Assembly (NCBI GenBank): GCA_964058845.1
Contig: CAXKVR010000233.1
Coordinates: 1-64,000 of the forward strand
Length of the DNA: 64,000 bases
Reading direction: 5' to 3'
DNA from: Carex sylvatica
Lineage: Eukaryota; Streptophyta; Magnoliopsida; Poales; Cyperaceae
A program made the position numbers and the translations under genes. Positions 35,664-48,960 of this stretch are shown one piece after another (the stretch's first letter is position 1; each line of letters opens with the position of its first letter). Below the pieces are notes generated by a model that ran no database searches, was not told the DNA's origin, and saw only the letters and a program-made list of their open reading frames with translations.

Positions 35664-38600
35664 GAGAAGATTAAGATTTATTTGCAATAACAAAAAGAGA
35701 AGGAAAAAGAATTTACTTACCTAGCACTACCGTGTTTTACTCATACAGGTACCAATTAATTAATTACTAACAAGTGGGAAATGAAATGAATCTTAAATTA
35801 TTAAATGAAATAAACAGACGGAGTTGAGAGAAAAACCAACTTCAATTCGGGCTGGGCCGCTTGGGCCTTCTCTCTCACGTGTTATATCATGAATCCTCAT
35901 TTGGGCCTTGAGCCTCCCCTCAATAAGGGGCTAATACTGTGTTAGATGAATGAAAGATCAAATTAATTATCCTTTACAGTAATATTTACACCTACAGGAT
36001 ACTTGTGACCACCTGGACATGTAGAGCTGGAAATACGTGCTGTGCTGTGCTGTGCAATTCAAAAACAGTAAATGAAGAGAATAATATTTAAAAGAAAGAG
36101 AAATTAGTTGTCGAGGCTTACATTCCAGTTGTAGAAGGAGAAACCTTTGTACAAGTAGACACTGGAATGATTGTCGTACCATCCAGGACATATTTACAAT
36201 GGCACCACTTTTTGAATTTTTCCTGTTATATTATTGAATTTTGATTTGCTGATAAAAAAAGTAAACTGCGTTATATATTACCAAATAACAATCCTTTGAT
36301 GGTTTGAATAGGATTAAAAAAGTTGTGATTATAGTCTTAGGTTTACATTGTTGCACTTGGAAGACATCTCGAAATAATACGATTTTCTCATTGTGGTTTA
36401 TGTTTTTTTTATTATAATGAGTTAGAACTCTATTATATTCCAAGACTCTTGAATGTCTTCAACCAAATTCCACCGACTTCAGTTATTTTTTATTTTTTGT
36501 AAAAGAAAAAACACCCGTCTCCTCTTTTTTTTTTTTTTCCCTAAATTCAGCTACAGAGAAAATTAACTTAGCTAACTATTTTAAGCGTGATTTTCACAAA
36601 CTCAACTTTATTATTGTACTTGGAAGTTAAATAAAAGAGCTCTAATTGTTACTACAGTGATGTTCATTTGAAGTCATGGAATTTATTTCGACCCAACGTG
36701 TTCTATGATTCTACTTAAAAGAGTCCTTAATTGCCGATTAGTCTTTATATTTTCTGTGGCCATAGAGGAGCTGTATGAAGCTGAGGTTTTGAAATAGCAA
36801 TTAAAACAGTGATATTAATTTCGACTATGATCGATTATCTAACTGTTGAATTACAGTTGACACAGTTGCAGCGCAAACTATATTGGGTTTTTTGGGTTGG
36901 AACATGTGTCTAATTAAGGAGCTAGCTAGAATGTTTAATTTTTTTTTATTGTGAATAAATAAAGGGTACGTGAACAATGGATTGACAAACTGAAATGTAA
37001 AGGTACAGGTGACAACTACTCCACCAAAAGTAGGCTCACAAGTTTGACTAAATGGAGGCATATTGTACATGATTGTTAATTAGTGGATTAAGACAAATAC
37101 CAGTGTGGTTGATACAAATAATACTCTGTACTCCCCTATCACAAAGGAGACTATTGTTTACTCTACCGTTGCATCGCTTTTTCTTTTCAAAAGTTCCATG
37201 AAGTAGCAACACGTGTCAGTGATGAGATTCAAATCTGCCTTTTTTTTTTTTTTTTTAAGAAAATGAGCATTCTTTCATCCGGATCGTTCAAAATTGATTA
37301 CACGACTTCAATTACTTTTTTTTAATAAAGTTAAATGAAGTAATGTAATTACTATTCTTTTATGCCCTCCAACCTAATGTAATTACTTTCACCTCATTTT
37401 TAGTTTGATATCCTTTTCTTAATAAAAAGTTAAATATTAAATATTGTATATTCAAAATAAATTTTCATAAATTGCTCAGAATCAAATTTATACACCAAAG
37501 TACAATTATAACCACCTTTTCCAAAATTTGTAAGACAAGAAAATTGATGTTACAAAATTTGTAAGACGAGAAAACCTTAAGCTACCAAATTCCTACAAAC
37601 CAAATAATTACGTATGTTAAGGTATAACTTTAGATCAACATTAATCAAGCATGAATAATTTTAGTTGATCTATTTGGAATAACCAAGTTAGATCTCATTA
37701 ACTTCAGTCCACAATCAAACAACACCTAAGGGCCTATTCGGCTGGCTATAAAATAGTACAAGAATTGAGATCAAATTGACTACTTTTCTAGTCTATTTCA
37801 AAAGTGTTTGGCAAACTCAACAATTCAAATAGTGAAAGTGAATATTCATTAAAATACAAAAATAATAGGAGATAACTTTTCTAACTTTTTTTCCGTTGAT
37901 GCACAGTAAAGTGCACAAAACTAGTATATGAATAAGTTGTATGTTCAATAATGCTAAATACAAATTGTGATAAACATAAAACAGTAAAAGCTTTTAATTA
38001 AATGAACATCAAACAATCTCCATGTTACAAGTTCTTAATTCTAATTAAATGTTAAATTGCATCAACAATTCTGAAATATTATTTCAAAAGAAGAGAAAAA
38101 GATGATGAACAAAGAGATTCATCATAATTTATCGTTGGATGGAACTGAGGTATTATGGTCTTCATTTGTTACACGTTGAGACTATATATATACTTAATTA
38201 CGTCAGAAAAATATGAAATGAAAGTTCCTTCACATGATCAAGATAATGATGTATAATATAAAGAAGTAAAGTTAGCGTGTGTTGTGCTCACCAAATTTAC
38301 TAACCAAGAAAATTTGTTGGGCAACTCTTAAAAGCTGTATATTTCCAAGTAATTCGTGTGCATGCAAAATTTTGAAATTTTGAAATTCAGTTTTTTTACC
38401 GCTTGACTTTATACTAAATAAATTTCAAAATTTTGCATGTACATGCATCACTCATAAAGTAGATCGGTTTCAATAATTTGGTTTCGTCAGTTGAAGCAAC
38501 TCGAATAAATTTTAAAGTTAGATTTAGAGAACATAGCAGAAGCTAACTTTACTCAATATATAGATCTAACAAGTTGCTTTTCTATTTCTACAGGTATAGT

Positions 38601-38975
38601 TACATGAAGATTGAATACACATTAAAACAAAAGAAACTTTATATAAGCACCATATCTCTAGATTGTATCCTCATCACCCTAATAGCTTGCCTTGATACAC
38701 ATAATAATTAAAGACCAACCACTTCCGAATAAGGAACAATGGATCTACCAAAATACAAAAAATTTGTAATTTGAGAATTCTCCATCTGTACATGGCTACA
38801 AAACAAACAGGAATTTCTAAATATAGTAACTGAATTAACAATGCCAAAATTAATGCACCGATTATTGATACAACACAACCGCTTTATATTACAGAGGTAA
38901 ATACAATCCAGAATTTGAAATATATACTGTTCTGAATCACAAAGGCCCTATGGAATACAGATCAATTCTGTTCAA
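35664..38975. other. intergenic region, 3.3 kb
   Basis: AT-rich with no confident gene. At 35960-36215 the minus strand reads two short cysteine-containing peptide segments that could be joined by a GT-AG intron (see findings). At 37733 the phrase TAAGGGCCTATTCGGCTGGC resembles a Harbinger- or hAT-type end, but no partner end was found. Otherwise poly(T) tracts and unassigned sequence; the last few hundred bases are probably 3' UTR of the bHLH gene. Confidence 0.45.
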
Positions 38976-41900
38976 TCATATGTTTCCCAGTTTTGCCACA
39001 AGTGCTGATCGAATGCTTTCCTCTCCTTGCATCTCACTAAATGGCAAGATCACTACCACATCTTGCATCATCACATCATTTATGGTAGTTATACACGCAT
39101 GATGCACCGGCATCCTCATGTCGCTCAGTACACCCATCAGCATGGCAGGTGCGTGGGTCCTGCTCCTTCCATCAGACTGCACCCGAATCAGTGCCTCCGT
39201 CCCAAATACACGCACTTCCACCTCAATCGGCGTAGGTGAGGAGATAGCACTAGTGCTTCTTGTCACCATGAAAGGAGGAACAACAACAGAATCTATCACT
39301 GCCTCACTTTTATCACGCTTTGTCTCAGCCTCTAATGCATCAATACGAGCACGTAACTCCTTTATGTATTCCACCGCATCAGCCAGAAGAGATGCCTTGT
39401 CCATTCGGGACACATTTGGTACAACCGAGCGGAGCATATAAAACCGGTGGTTGAGTTTCTCACGTCGCTGCCTTTCTGCCTCCATGTGGTTTATGGGTGG
39501 GTGCCGCATAGTACGCGACTTTCTTCTATATTCATTGGTCTTGGGCTGCCCTAATAATAGATTCAGTTCTTCAGATAGTGAATGCTCTGAATCTTGAGAT
39601 GGTAATAGAACCGGGCTATTAGTGAACCCAGTGCCAAGGGTTGGTCCGGTACCGTTGTTTAAGATTGCAACTGCCTGCATATATTGTCAGTACTATTTGT
39701 GAGACGTATCGAAAACAGGATTTTATGGTTTTAAATAAATAAATTTTAAGCTTGTCAAATATTTAAAACAACACCTTTATTTAATTTGTGGTTTTATTTG
39801 AAAATCTCAAGAATACATACATATATGAGGTATTGCAAGGCACCTGCTCAGTTAATTCGTTAATACATGTATGGAATATCTAAACATATAAATGGGTCTC
39901 TTAATTAACATGTAAAAGGTTCCGATAGTATCAAGTAAAATTCACGTCATACAACATTGTTATATTGAATGTGTTAAATCCTAAAATTACTCATGAGCTG
40001 TTTGAGCGATAGCATTATAGCAAGCAGTATGTTGATTTACAATTATATCTTTATTTTGAAGGAAAGGAAAACACAATTTAGAGTTCGGATAATGTAATTT
40101 TCCATATATATGTCAGTGTGTATATCAAAGTGGTTCACTAAGATTTCACTACAGCAAAAACATCAATCTTTGATCGATTATTGGGACCGATCTGATCGCC
40201 GGACGCAGAAGACCCCAAAAAAAAGAAAAAGAAAAAAAAAAAGAGAGTAGCGGGGACGGATTTAGCACACACCCTTCAGGGACCGGCACCCAAACCTTCT
40301 GGGACCGATCTAGCCCGGTCCCAGAAGGGTCCCCACAGATACCCTCGACTTTTCCTCTCTCCCGCGTTTTGTTTAGGTCTCCCACAAAAGAAAAAAAGAA
40401 AAAGAAGAAAGAAAAGAACCGGCGCCGCGAAATCGACCATCGACGGACGACGCACGCCGCCTCCTCTCCGTTCGACGCACGACGCACGCCTTCTCCGCTC
40501 GATCACCGACCATCTCCTCTTCTCCGCTCGACCATCGATCATCTCCTCGATCTCTTCTCCTCTCCGTTCGACCCTGTCATTCTCGATCTTCTCCTCTCCA
40601 CCGACCACCAATCACTGTCCACCGACCACCTGCTACGGACCGCTCGACCACCGATCCCCTTTTTCCCAGAAGGTATTATTTTTTTTCCTTTTTCAATTGA
40701 GGTCGCTGAGTAAGTTAGATTGAGATTTGACATCACTTCTCTGGTCTAAACAAGAAACAGGTTTAGGGTTCTGTGACAGGCCTGAAAAAGTGCTAGTTGC
40801 ATTAGTACCATGCATATTGTAATCCATGTTATGTGCTGATTTTGGCTTTTTATATTCTGTAGCTATGTAGAGCGCTTTAAATTGCAATATGCTCAACAGG
40901 TATCAGGAAGCATTTTATTATTTGAAATGATTTGAAAACAAAATTGGTCTTTTTCTTTCCTTCAATAATTAAATGGTTTAGAAACTTAAAAATCCTGATG
41001 ACATAAATTTTTATTTGTCCAAATTATGTTGTTTTGCTGGCATAAATATAAATTCTGATGATATATGTGTATGTCATTTTTAATGCTGGTCATTATATTA
41101 TATATGTTATTTTATTTATTATTCCAGCCTATGGTCATATCTTTTGCCTTGATGTATTAAGTTGAGGTATTCAAACACTCTGATAAATCAAATTGTTTTC
41201 TTTCTTTCTTTGAATTTAAAATTAATAGGTAATCCATGCAAGTTCTATCAGGCAACCAATTTAAGTCGTTGCTACAAATGTTGATCTCAGGCTATAAAAT
41301 CTTTGTAATTTGTGCCTTTGAAATTTTTTACACAATTTCTTGTTAACTGAATAGAAAGATGGCATGAATTTTGACATAATGCTCCATTTAAATTTTAGTG
41401 TTATCAAGAAGACAGCGTTTAGTATCAATCAAAGAGGATGATTTGTAGTCCCCATTATATGCTCTAAAAGTTTATTCTTTTTAAATTTTGTTACTAATTA
41501 ATACCAGTAAGGTCCTGATTTCAAAACTGTCATATGCAAGAGATGAAGCTCCTTGTCAACTTTTGCAATAAGTGATCCTATAGGAGGTATTACTCTGCAC
41601 CTATTTCATTTTTATCTATGTGTCACTATATCAGTAAATGTATATATATTTTGACACCTTGCCATGTGCATATAAAGCTTCTCTATATTAATGGGCTGAA
41701 TTGCATAATATGCTTTTTCAGAATTAGTTGCAGGATAAGAGAAATTCATGTCCAATTTATTGTTTTTCATAGGCATGAGATAAAATTGAGAGATTTTAAT
41801 TGGCTTGTTTTGAAGTATTGGTAGATTTGTTAATATGACCAATCTTTTCAATTTGTAGGGTTTTATAGGGGAGATTAAAAGGAGTTCAAAGTATAGCCGG

Positions 41901-44497
41901 ATGGCCCACTATGGTACATTTCTTTATCAATTTTTGTATTTTTCATAAATCTGAAATTTAGAAGTTAAGAGCAGGAACAAATTTGCAAAATTAACATATT
42001 AGAAAGTTTCCAAACCCGACCCTATCTATGTTAGATCATTAAAAATATATATACAGATGACTTTGTTTTGCATAGAGTGGTGATGAATCTCGTATCAAAG
42101 AGATCTGAAATTTAGTTTAGTTAATGTGTCAGTTTTGACACCTAGTTCGTTTAATATTTTTATGTTTAGGTGACATGCAATTTAGGATTTAGTCTATTCT
42201 AGGGAAGAGGTATGATTTAGTGTTAACTATTGTTAGATCACTTGTGCAATAAGTAATAAATCTGTGTAACTGAACAATTTTCCCATACTCTGAAATTGCA
42301 ATTTGTTAATCTGGGGACTCGGCTATTATATAACCATACACATTTGAAACCGTTGCAGTTTCTAAATTTGAGACTGTAGCATATATTTTGCTCTTTACTT
42401 TGTTTATGGTTAGTAAAGATACATTAATTAGTTAATGCATGGTGTTTGTAAATTTGTGCGTGAAATTTAGTGCTTGAAATTCTTGCAGTAAATAATTAAT
42501 TGTGTTTGCATTGGTTATTGTAGGAAAAGGCGAGAATGATTTGTATGAAGTTCGTCTAGTGTCGCAAACTTATTAAATTGAAAAATAAAAGAACACAACA
42601 GAGACCACTCTTCACTATACTTTGTTATACTAATTAGCAAGGTGCTTCCTTTTCCCTTTGTAATGTTGAAAAGTTTCTTATTTTTGTGTATGATTTTGTT
42701 CATAAGAGTATAAATGATGAGTTGAAAAAGAATGTGTCAGCTGCTGATTTGGAGCATAGAGGCTTTAATTTAGATTGCCATGTTTTATATTTGGTACCAT
42801 AGACTCACTCTTTGCATTCCACTATAATAGTTGTATTTAGTGAACTATTTGGAATTGTTCATTGGTTTGAAATTTTTGATGAATATTGCTTAGATTTTTG
42901 GATGAATATGATCATGTTTTGGGATAATTTATTATTTGCAATATGATAGTTTGTTGCTTGTGTTGCATATGAATGATAGTTTGTTATATTTGTTTGACAC
43001 ATTTCGTATCAATTGGGCAAAAAAAATAACAAAAAAATACACACACAAAAAAAAAAGCTTCTGCGACCGCCTAGTCGGTCTCTGATAGGTTCCTAAGTCA
43101 CGTCAGCATGTCGCACCAGGGACAGATATAATCGATCGTTGAAGGGGTCATCTGCGACCGGCGCCTTAACCTTCAGCAACCGGTGACGTCAGCGGGACGG
43201 TCATTAGCGACGAAGCAACTGCGACCGGGTCATCTGCGACCCATTTTGGTCATCTGGGACCGGTACCCCCTTCTGCGACCCATTTGGCCGGTCGCAGAAG
43301 GGTATTTCTACTGTAGTGTTTGTAAATAATATTTTCAAAAAATTATACTATATTCTTAAAATATCAATATACTAGAGCAATATTTTTTAGTATATTATTT
43401 GAAATACAGTTTGAACAAAGTACTGGCCTACGGGCTTTTCATGACAAAAAAAAAAAGTTTGAAAAAGTACGGATTTCCATTAATTCTGTACAATTAGGGA
43501 GAAATTACATCTTAAGCAATATATTAGCTTCACAAAAAGATAGATCGATCTGCAAAGATAATACAAAAAAGACAGCAAGAGAACAAAAAAGAAAGAAAGA
43601 AAGAATGAAAGAAAAAGGAAAGAAGATCTTCTTTCAAAAATCAAAACAAAGAAACGGAAGAGAGAAAGATGACGTGTTGGATGGTACCTATAGGAGGTTC
43701 ACAAAAAAGAAAAGAAAAAAAAAGGGAAAAGGAACCTGTGATAAAATCACCATACCTCTCTATCTCAAGTTGTGTTTCTTTTCATCTTCACTTTATAAAA
43801 CTCTTTTGTTAATTTTATTGTTATTGACTAATTTCTTATTGTCGTTGTACATGTTTCCCGATAGAAATGTCAGTTTAATTAGCTCAGAAGTAACAATACG
43901 ATAAATTAAATTTAAATAATTAAATAATTAATTTCCTGACCTGTAAGAAAATGATACCTGCTGAATTAGAAGCCTATCTTGCAGGATCCAGTCCCAAGAT
44001 CCAAGCTCAAGAACCCCTTCTGACACAGGGATCCATACTATTGTCTTGACCCCATGTAACTGCGCCTCACACGACCTCTCACACCCACACACCCCCTCAA
44101 GTGCATGAGCTCCAGTTAGCCAGATCGGCATCTGCGACAAATACGCTAGCACCGGTGACACCCTTGCATTACTTGTACTAAACAAGTAAGTCAGTGACAC
44201 AACATAGAATCCCTCCCCTTCGTCACCATCTACACCTGCACTAGTCACTGTACTAGCGCTGGTGACATCGTCGGTTATTAGAGAGGCGAAAGAGTTGTAG
44301 GGTTTCGGTGGTTTTTCATGGTCTAGTTTGCGCTTTCCACGAAAATGGCCATTGCCGAAGGATAAGACATGGTCTTCATAATTTTGAGTTGAACGCCAAA
44401 AAATGGCGTATGCCCACCACTCTGGCTGGTTACGCAAGAGAAATTCCAGCTTATCTTCAAATGTAGTAGTTGTAGGTTTGAGATAATTAGAAGCCAT
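38976..44497 (-). CDS. MYC/bHLH14-like transcription factor, 2 exons
   Basis: Nuclear bHLH transcription factor of the group that includes MYC2 and bHLH14, JAZ-repressed regulators of jasmonate responses. Exon 1, 43958-44497, encodes a bHLH-MYC_N region ([17 protein letters not shown] at the start; [16 protein letters not shown] and [12 protein letters not shown] later). Exon 2, 38976-39674, encodes the bHLH ([20 protein letters not shown], then [20 protein letters not shown]) and a C-terminal ACT-like segment ending [11 protein letters not shown]. His, Glu and Arg of the basic region are kept, so E-box binding is expected. Donor CAG|GTATCA and acceptor TGCAG|GCAG join in phase to 412 residues; bHLH14 is about this size. 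WLTG and the C-terminus favour bHLH14 over MYC2. The start at 44497 (GTCATGGCT) has good context. The 4.3-kb intron holds a CACTA element; relatives of this type are usually intronless, which is unusual here. No disabling change was found. Confidence 0.87.
40147..43318. mobile_element. CACTA element in bHLH intron, 3.2 kb
   Basis: Ends are CACTACAGCAAAAACATC on the left and TATTTCTACTGTAGTG on the right, flanked by the 3-bp duplication TTT (40144-40146 and 43319-43321). Subterminal regions carry GGGACCGATC / GCGACCGG words in both orientations. A GC-rich segment at 40390-40670 ends in a good splice-donor-like AGAAGGTATT and could be a 5' untranslated exon, but no transposase is readable. It is the third distinct CACTA family in the window and is non-autonomous. 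Confidence 0.9.
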
Positions 44498-44587
44498 GAC
44501 TGTACAATTGGGCACCAGAAAATGAGAGATCCTGTATTTTTTGTAATTTCTTGTGAGTGGGGGTAGGTTGCTCTCAGGTTTATTCGG

Positions 44588-44594
44588 CTATATA
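44588..44594 (-). promoter_or_regulatory. candidate TATA box of bHLH gene
   Basis: The minus strand reads TATATAG about 91 bp upstream of the ATG at 44497, a plausible TATA element for a short 5' UTR. AT-richness makes this tentative. Confidence 0.35.
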
Positions 44595-44899
44595 TTAATT
44601 TGTTGTATCTAAGAGGCAAAGAGAGCAGTACAAAGGGGTGTGTTTATGTTCATGATGGGGGCAAGGATATTTAATCATGCATTTACGTTGTTGTTTAAAT
44701 TATTTCTCAAACTACATCTTATTTCCAAATGAGTTTGTGTAAGAGATTAAACAACAATGTATTGTCACATACCTTTCATTACTACCAAAAACTTGGGATT
44801 AAAACATCATTTAAAATTTAGAACATGTTTTAAATTTCAAAATCAGTTTGTGACACATTTTTTGGAACTTATTCTAAACAAAAAATTGTTAGTCCCTAA

Positions 44900-45150
44900 A
44901 GGCACCTATCTCACTTGATCTGAAAATTATTTATCATTCAGATCAAGTGATTTTCTATCTATCTAAACAAATATTAACAAATTCTAAAAAATATAAAATT
45001 TGGTTTGCAAGTATATATTCATATGGAGATCATGTTGAACGGTTCGGATCAACCGTTAGGATTTTAAAAACTCAAATATTGAGTCATTGCACGGAGATCC
45101 TCTATACTACGTGTAGCACCGTAGCCAACTACATATATGTATATATATAT
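44900..45150. mobile_element. diverged MITE half
   Basis: Worn half-copy of the type A/B MITE family (ACAAATTCTAAAAAATATAA, ATATGGAGATCATGTTGAAC, GGTTCGGATC near 45045), ending in GTAGCCAACTAC. Confidence 0.55.
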
Positions 45151-45154
45151 GTAG

Positions 45155-45839
45155 AGTAAGGCTACCATACATTGCAATGCATAAATATTTTTGTACATTG
45201 GACTATAAATCACTAGATTCAAAGTTCAAATAATCGATCCAAACCGTTTGTCTTGTTCTCCATGTTAATATGTGCTTGGAGACCAAATTTTATATTTTTT
45301 GAATTTTTTTACTATTTGTTAAACCACTTTGAAAATCGCTGATCAAACAGTGCCTTTTGATTTTACTGTTACCGTTGGATTTACGATTTTCAAAGTGACT
45401 TAATAAAGTGTTAAAAAATTTCAAAAATATAAAATTTGGTCTCCAAGCACATATTAATATGGAGAACAAGATGAACGATTTGGATCGGTTATTTGGACTT
45501 TGAACCCGGTGATTTATAGTCAAATGGACAAAAATATTTATGCATTGAAATGTACTTGGAGACCAAATTTTACATTTTTTGGAAATTTTTTACTTTTCTT
45601 TTAGAATTTTTCAAAATCAGTGTTTTTCAGAAAATTATGGACCATAAAAAAACAATGATTTCAAAAAATTTAAAAAGATAGTAAATTTTTTCCAAAAAAT
45701 ATAAAATCTGGTCTCCAAGCAGAATTGAATATGGATATCAACTTGAACGGCTCGGATCGATGTTATGAACTTTGAAACTAGAGATATGAGCGCAAACTAA
45801 AAAATCCACTTCAATTTGCAAAGCATGGTAGCCTTGCTC
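45155..45839. mobile_element. composite foldback MITE (type A joined to type B)
   Basis: Begins AGTAAGGCTACCAT and ends ATGGTAGCCTTGCTC. The first 400 bp are a nearly complete palindromic type A copy (centre GCCTTTTGATTTTACTG near 45350). It runs directly into the right half of a type B copy (centre GTTTTTCAGAAAATT, arms with ATATGGATATCAACTTGAAC). The right flank is a (CT)n(TA)n microsatellite. No coding capacity. Confidence 0.8.
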
Positions 45840-46085
45840 TCTCTCTCTCTCTATATTAAGAGAGACAGAGAGAGGGAGAGAATAGCTCAGCTCAAAACGT
45901 TTTTAAATATCCTCCGGAACAAACGATTCAGTTTTTTTATTTTTAAATTTCAAACAGTTGATCCGAGCTGTTAGATGATCAATCTATCTTATGATGTGCT
46001 TGGAGACCAAATTTTATATTTTTTAGAAATTTTTTATTCTTTATTAAGAGAGTTTAAAAATGGTTGTTTTTATTAAAATTCTGCA
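45840..46085. mobile_element. microsatellite plus truncated type C MITE
   Basis: (CT)n(AG)n tracts at 45837-45885 lead into a left half of a type C MITE (CGGAACAAACGATTCAG, GTGCTTGGAGACCAAATTTT), cut off at about 46080. Confidence 0.6.
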
Positions 46086-46119
46086 ACATCGAAAAATCGA
46101 TGTTCGCCTACATTATATT

Positions 46120-48960
46120 ATGTGACAAAATATAATGTTATAATCACACTTTAGTCGTGCTGATACGTAGATTGTGACAAAAATAGGGATGTTTTGACAA
46201 ATTGGTTTTTCCACAGTAGGATTAAGTACAGCAAGCATTTTTCACATTAGCGTTTTCCACAGTAGAGTTCAGTACAGCATTTAGTTGAAAAGTAGATATC
46301 AAGTACAACTAGCATTTTTTCTAAATGCACGCCCAAACAAAAATGAAAATAGTCCATGCTCCTTCACCCAACATATATAGTGTGTATAAAATTACTCATG
46401 CCACTTGGTATACCAATTTGAATACGATTTCACTTTTAATATCACTTCAAAACTAATAATGAAAATAGTTTGCTCTCCTTGACTTACGGTAGGTGGTGTA
46501 TTAATATCGGTTTCCGTTGGTACAGGCACTTGTCTTCAATAAAATATTTTATTAGAAATTACCATCTAACATTACTGACTAGTATATAAAACCTTTTGTT
46601 ATATATTTAGTTTAGCTGAAATATAGATTTTGTTCCTCTTAAAATTTTAGTTCCAGACTAATATTAATATACAAATTTGCTTAATTATCAATCTGTAAAA
46701 TGTCATTAATACATGCTGTAAATTGGGGTAAATTGGTAGGACATCTTTTGGTAAACACAACATAATTTAACAATAATTATTTAAAGTTACCATCCCAAAA
46801 TACACACACATGCTTGTATACCAATGTGCACATGTATATATTGAGCTGTTTAATTATAGAAGATACTTATCATGGGAGAATTTTAGGTTAATTATGCTTC
46901 CAACACAATAATATAGTTGCCTGTCTCAATGTTTATATTTGTTTGTTGTTTACTTTTATAAATCCTTATTAATTAATCTTCTTTGCATAACCTCTTGATA
47001 ATTAACGATAACTGTTTTTTTATTTGAATTTACTTGGTGATATAGGTGAACTTGCAGTAGGTGGATGGATGCAAACTATAATGTTATAATCACACTTTAG
47101 TCGTGCAGATACTTGGATTGTGACAAAAATAGGCATGTTTTGACAAATTGGTTTTTCCACAGTAGGGTTAAGTACTGCTAGCATTTTTCACAGTAGGGTT
47201 AAATACAGCTAGCATTTTCCACTGTAGGGTTAAGTAAACTTGCATTTATTTGAAAAGTAGATATCACGGACAAATTAGTAGTCTATGCTCCTTCACCCAA
47301 CATATATAGTGTGTATAAAATTAGTCATGCCACTTGGTATACAAATTTAAATACGATTTCACTTGTTATATCACTTTAAAACTAATAATGAAAATAGTTT
47401 GCTCTCCTTGACATCTGTTTCCTTTGGTACAGGCACTAGTCTTAAATTAAACACTCTATTAGAAATTACCTTCTAACGCTACTAGCTAGTACATAGAAGC
47501 TTTTTTTAATATATGTTTAGTTTAGCTGAAATATAGATTTTGTTCCTCATAAAATTTTAGTGCCAGATAATTAATATTAATATACAAATTTGCTTAACTA
47601 TCAATCTCTAAAATGTTATTAATGCATGCTGTAAATTGGGGTAAATTGGTAGGATCGATATCTTTTGGTAAACACAACATAATTTAACAATAATTATTTA
47701 AAGTTATACCATCCCAAAATACACGCACATCCTTTTATACCACGAAATTTTTATTATTACCCAAAATTTTTATGAAATTACTGAATCTATTCAATTTTGA
47801 GTTGGATTTCGAAAAATGTTCTGTCCGGTTAATAAATTACCAGACTCTATCTATCCAACTTTTTTTTTTTTTACAAAACAGAAATTAAAAAAAAAATTAT
47901 ATTGAAATATTTTTTATATTGAATATATTTCTTTGAAAATAGAAGAAATATAATATAATTTGATTTATTAGAAAGACTGTAACAAATAACCCGGATCAAC
48001 ATTTTTCAGATCGGATTTTTCGCGACTGTAAGAAAAATTAATATATTTCTTTATGTGTTATTGGAAAAAAATAAAAATACTTGGATTCTGATTTATTGAT
48101 CTCGGTTCAAAAGTCACTTCTAGATAAATATAGAAAATATTATCATCCTTCTAGTATATTTAATTTCTAAAAAGTTGTATCTATTTTAAAAAAAATAATA
48201 TAAACTTTAAGTTATTTAATTATTGTTATTCAAAAAGAATTTTGAAAATAGATACAACTTTTTAGAAATTAAATGTACTAAAAGGATCACAATATTTTCT
48301 GTTTTACCTAGAAGTGGCTTTTGAACCGCAATCAATAACTCACATTCAAAGCATATATTTTTTTTTCCAATAAAACATAAAGAAATTTATTAATTTTTCT
48401 TACAGCCGCAAAAAATTTGATCTGAAAAATGTTGATCCGGGTTATTTGTTGCAGTCTTTCTAATAAATCAAATTATATTGAATTCCTTCTATTTTCAAAG
48501 AAATATATTCAATATTTCTAATATTTCAATATAATTTTTTTTTTTTCTGTTTTGTAGACAAAAATAAAAAAAATAAAGTTGGATAGATTGAGTCCGGTTA
48601 ATTATTAACCGGAAAAAATTCTTGAAATTAGTTAGATCCTGTCCGGTTAGTTATAAACCGGAAAAAATCAATCAATCCGGTTATTTATTAACCGGACAGG
48701 GTATTTTTCAAAATCCAACTCAAAATTGGATAGATTCAGTAATTTGATAGAATTTTTGGATATTAATAAAAAATTCGGCACATGTATATATTGAGCTATT
48801 TAATTGTAGAATATATTTATCATGGGATAATTGTTAGATTAATTATGCTTCCAACACAACAATATAGTTGAATGTCTCAATCTTGTTGTTTACTTTTATG
48901 AATCCTTATTAGTTAATCTTCTTTGCATGACCTCTTGAGAATTTATTATGACGTACAGTT
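46120..48960. repeat. duplicated ~0.9-kb segment, second copy interrupted
   Basis: Sequence at about 46120-46985 (ATAATGTTATAATCACACTT...GACCTCTTGA-like end) recurs at about 47078-47740 continuing at 48777-48945. The copies retain many shared words (CACAGTAGGGTTAAGTAC, CATATATAGTGTGTATAAAA) with scattered differences. The second copy is split by the foldback element at 47742-48776. No ORF is supported in either copy. Confidence 0.85.
47742..48776. mobile_element. 1-kb foldback (palindromic) element
   Basis: Two arms of about 500 bp face each other around 48260. Tips read CGAAATTTTTATTATTACCC and its inverse ending AAAAATTCG; inner landmarks such as AGTTGGATTT and CTTCTAGATAAA-type sequence are mirrored. 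It contains short CCGGTTAATAACCGG-type palindromes at 48590-48700. The uninterrupted first copy of the surrounding duplicate (near 46815-46830) serves as an empty site, where TATACCA meets CACATG with only four or so extra bases. The superfamily is not recognised. Confidence 0.8.

Noticed and set aside
37733..37755. Second Harbinger or hAT element start
   Set aside because: The end-like sequence TAAGGGCCTATTCGG has no matching inverse end or target duplication within the window.
40149..40713. Arg-rich ORFs in the bHLH intron
   Set aside because: They lie in the GC-rich subterminal part of a CACTA element, overlap on both strands and show no domain; a non-coding exon is more likely.
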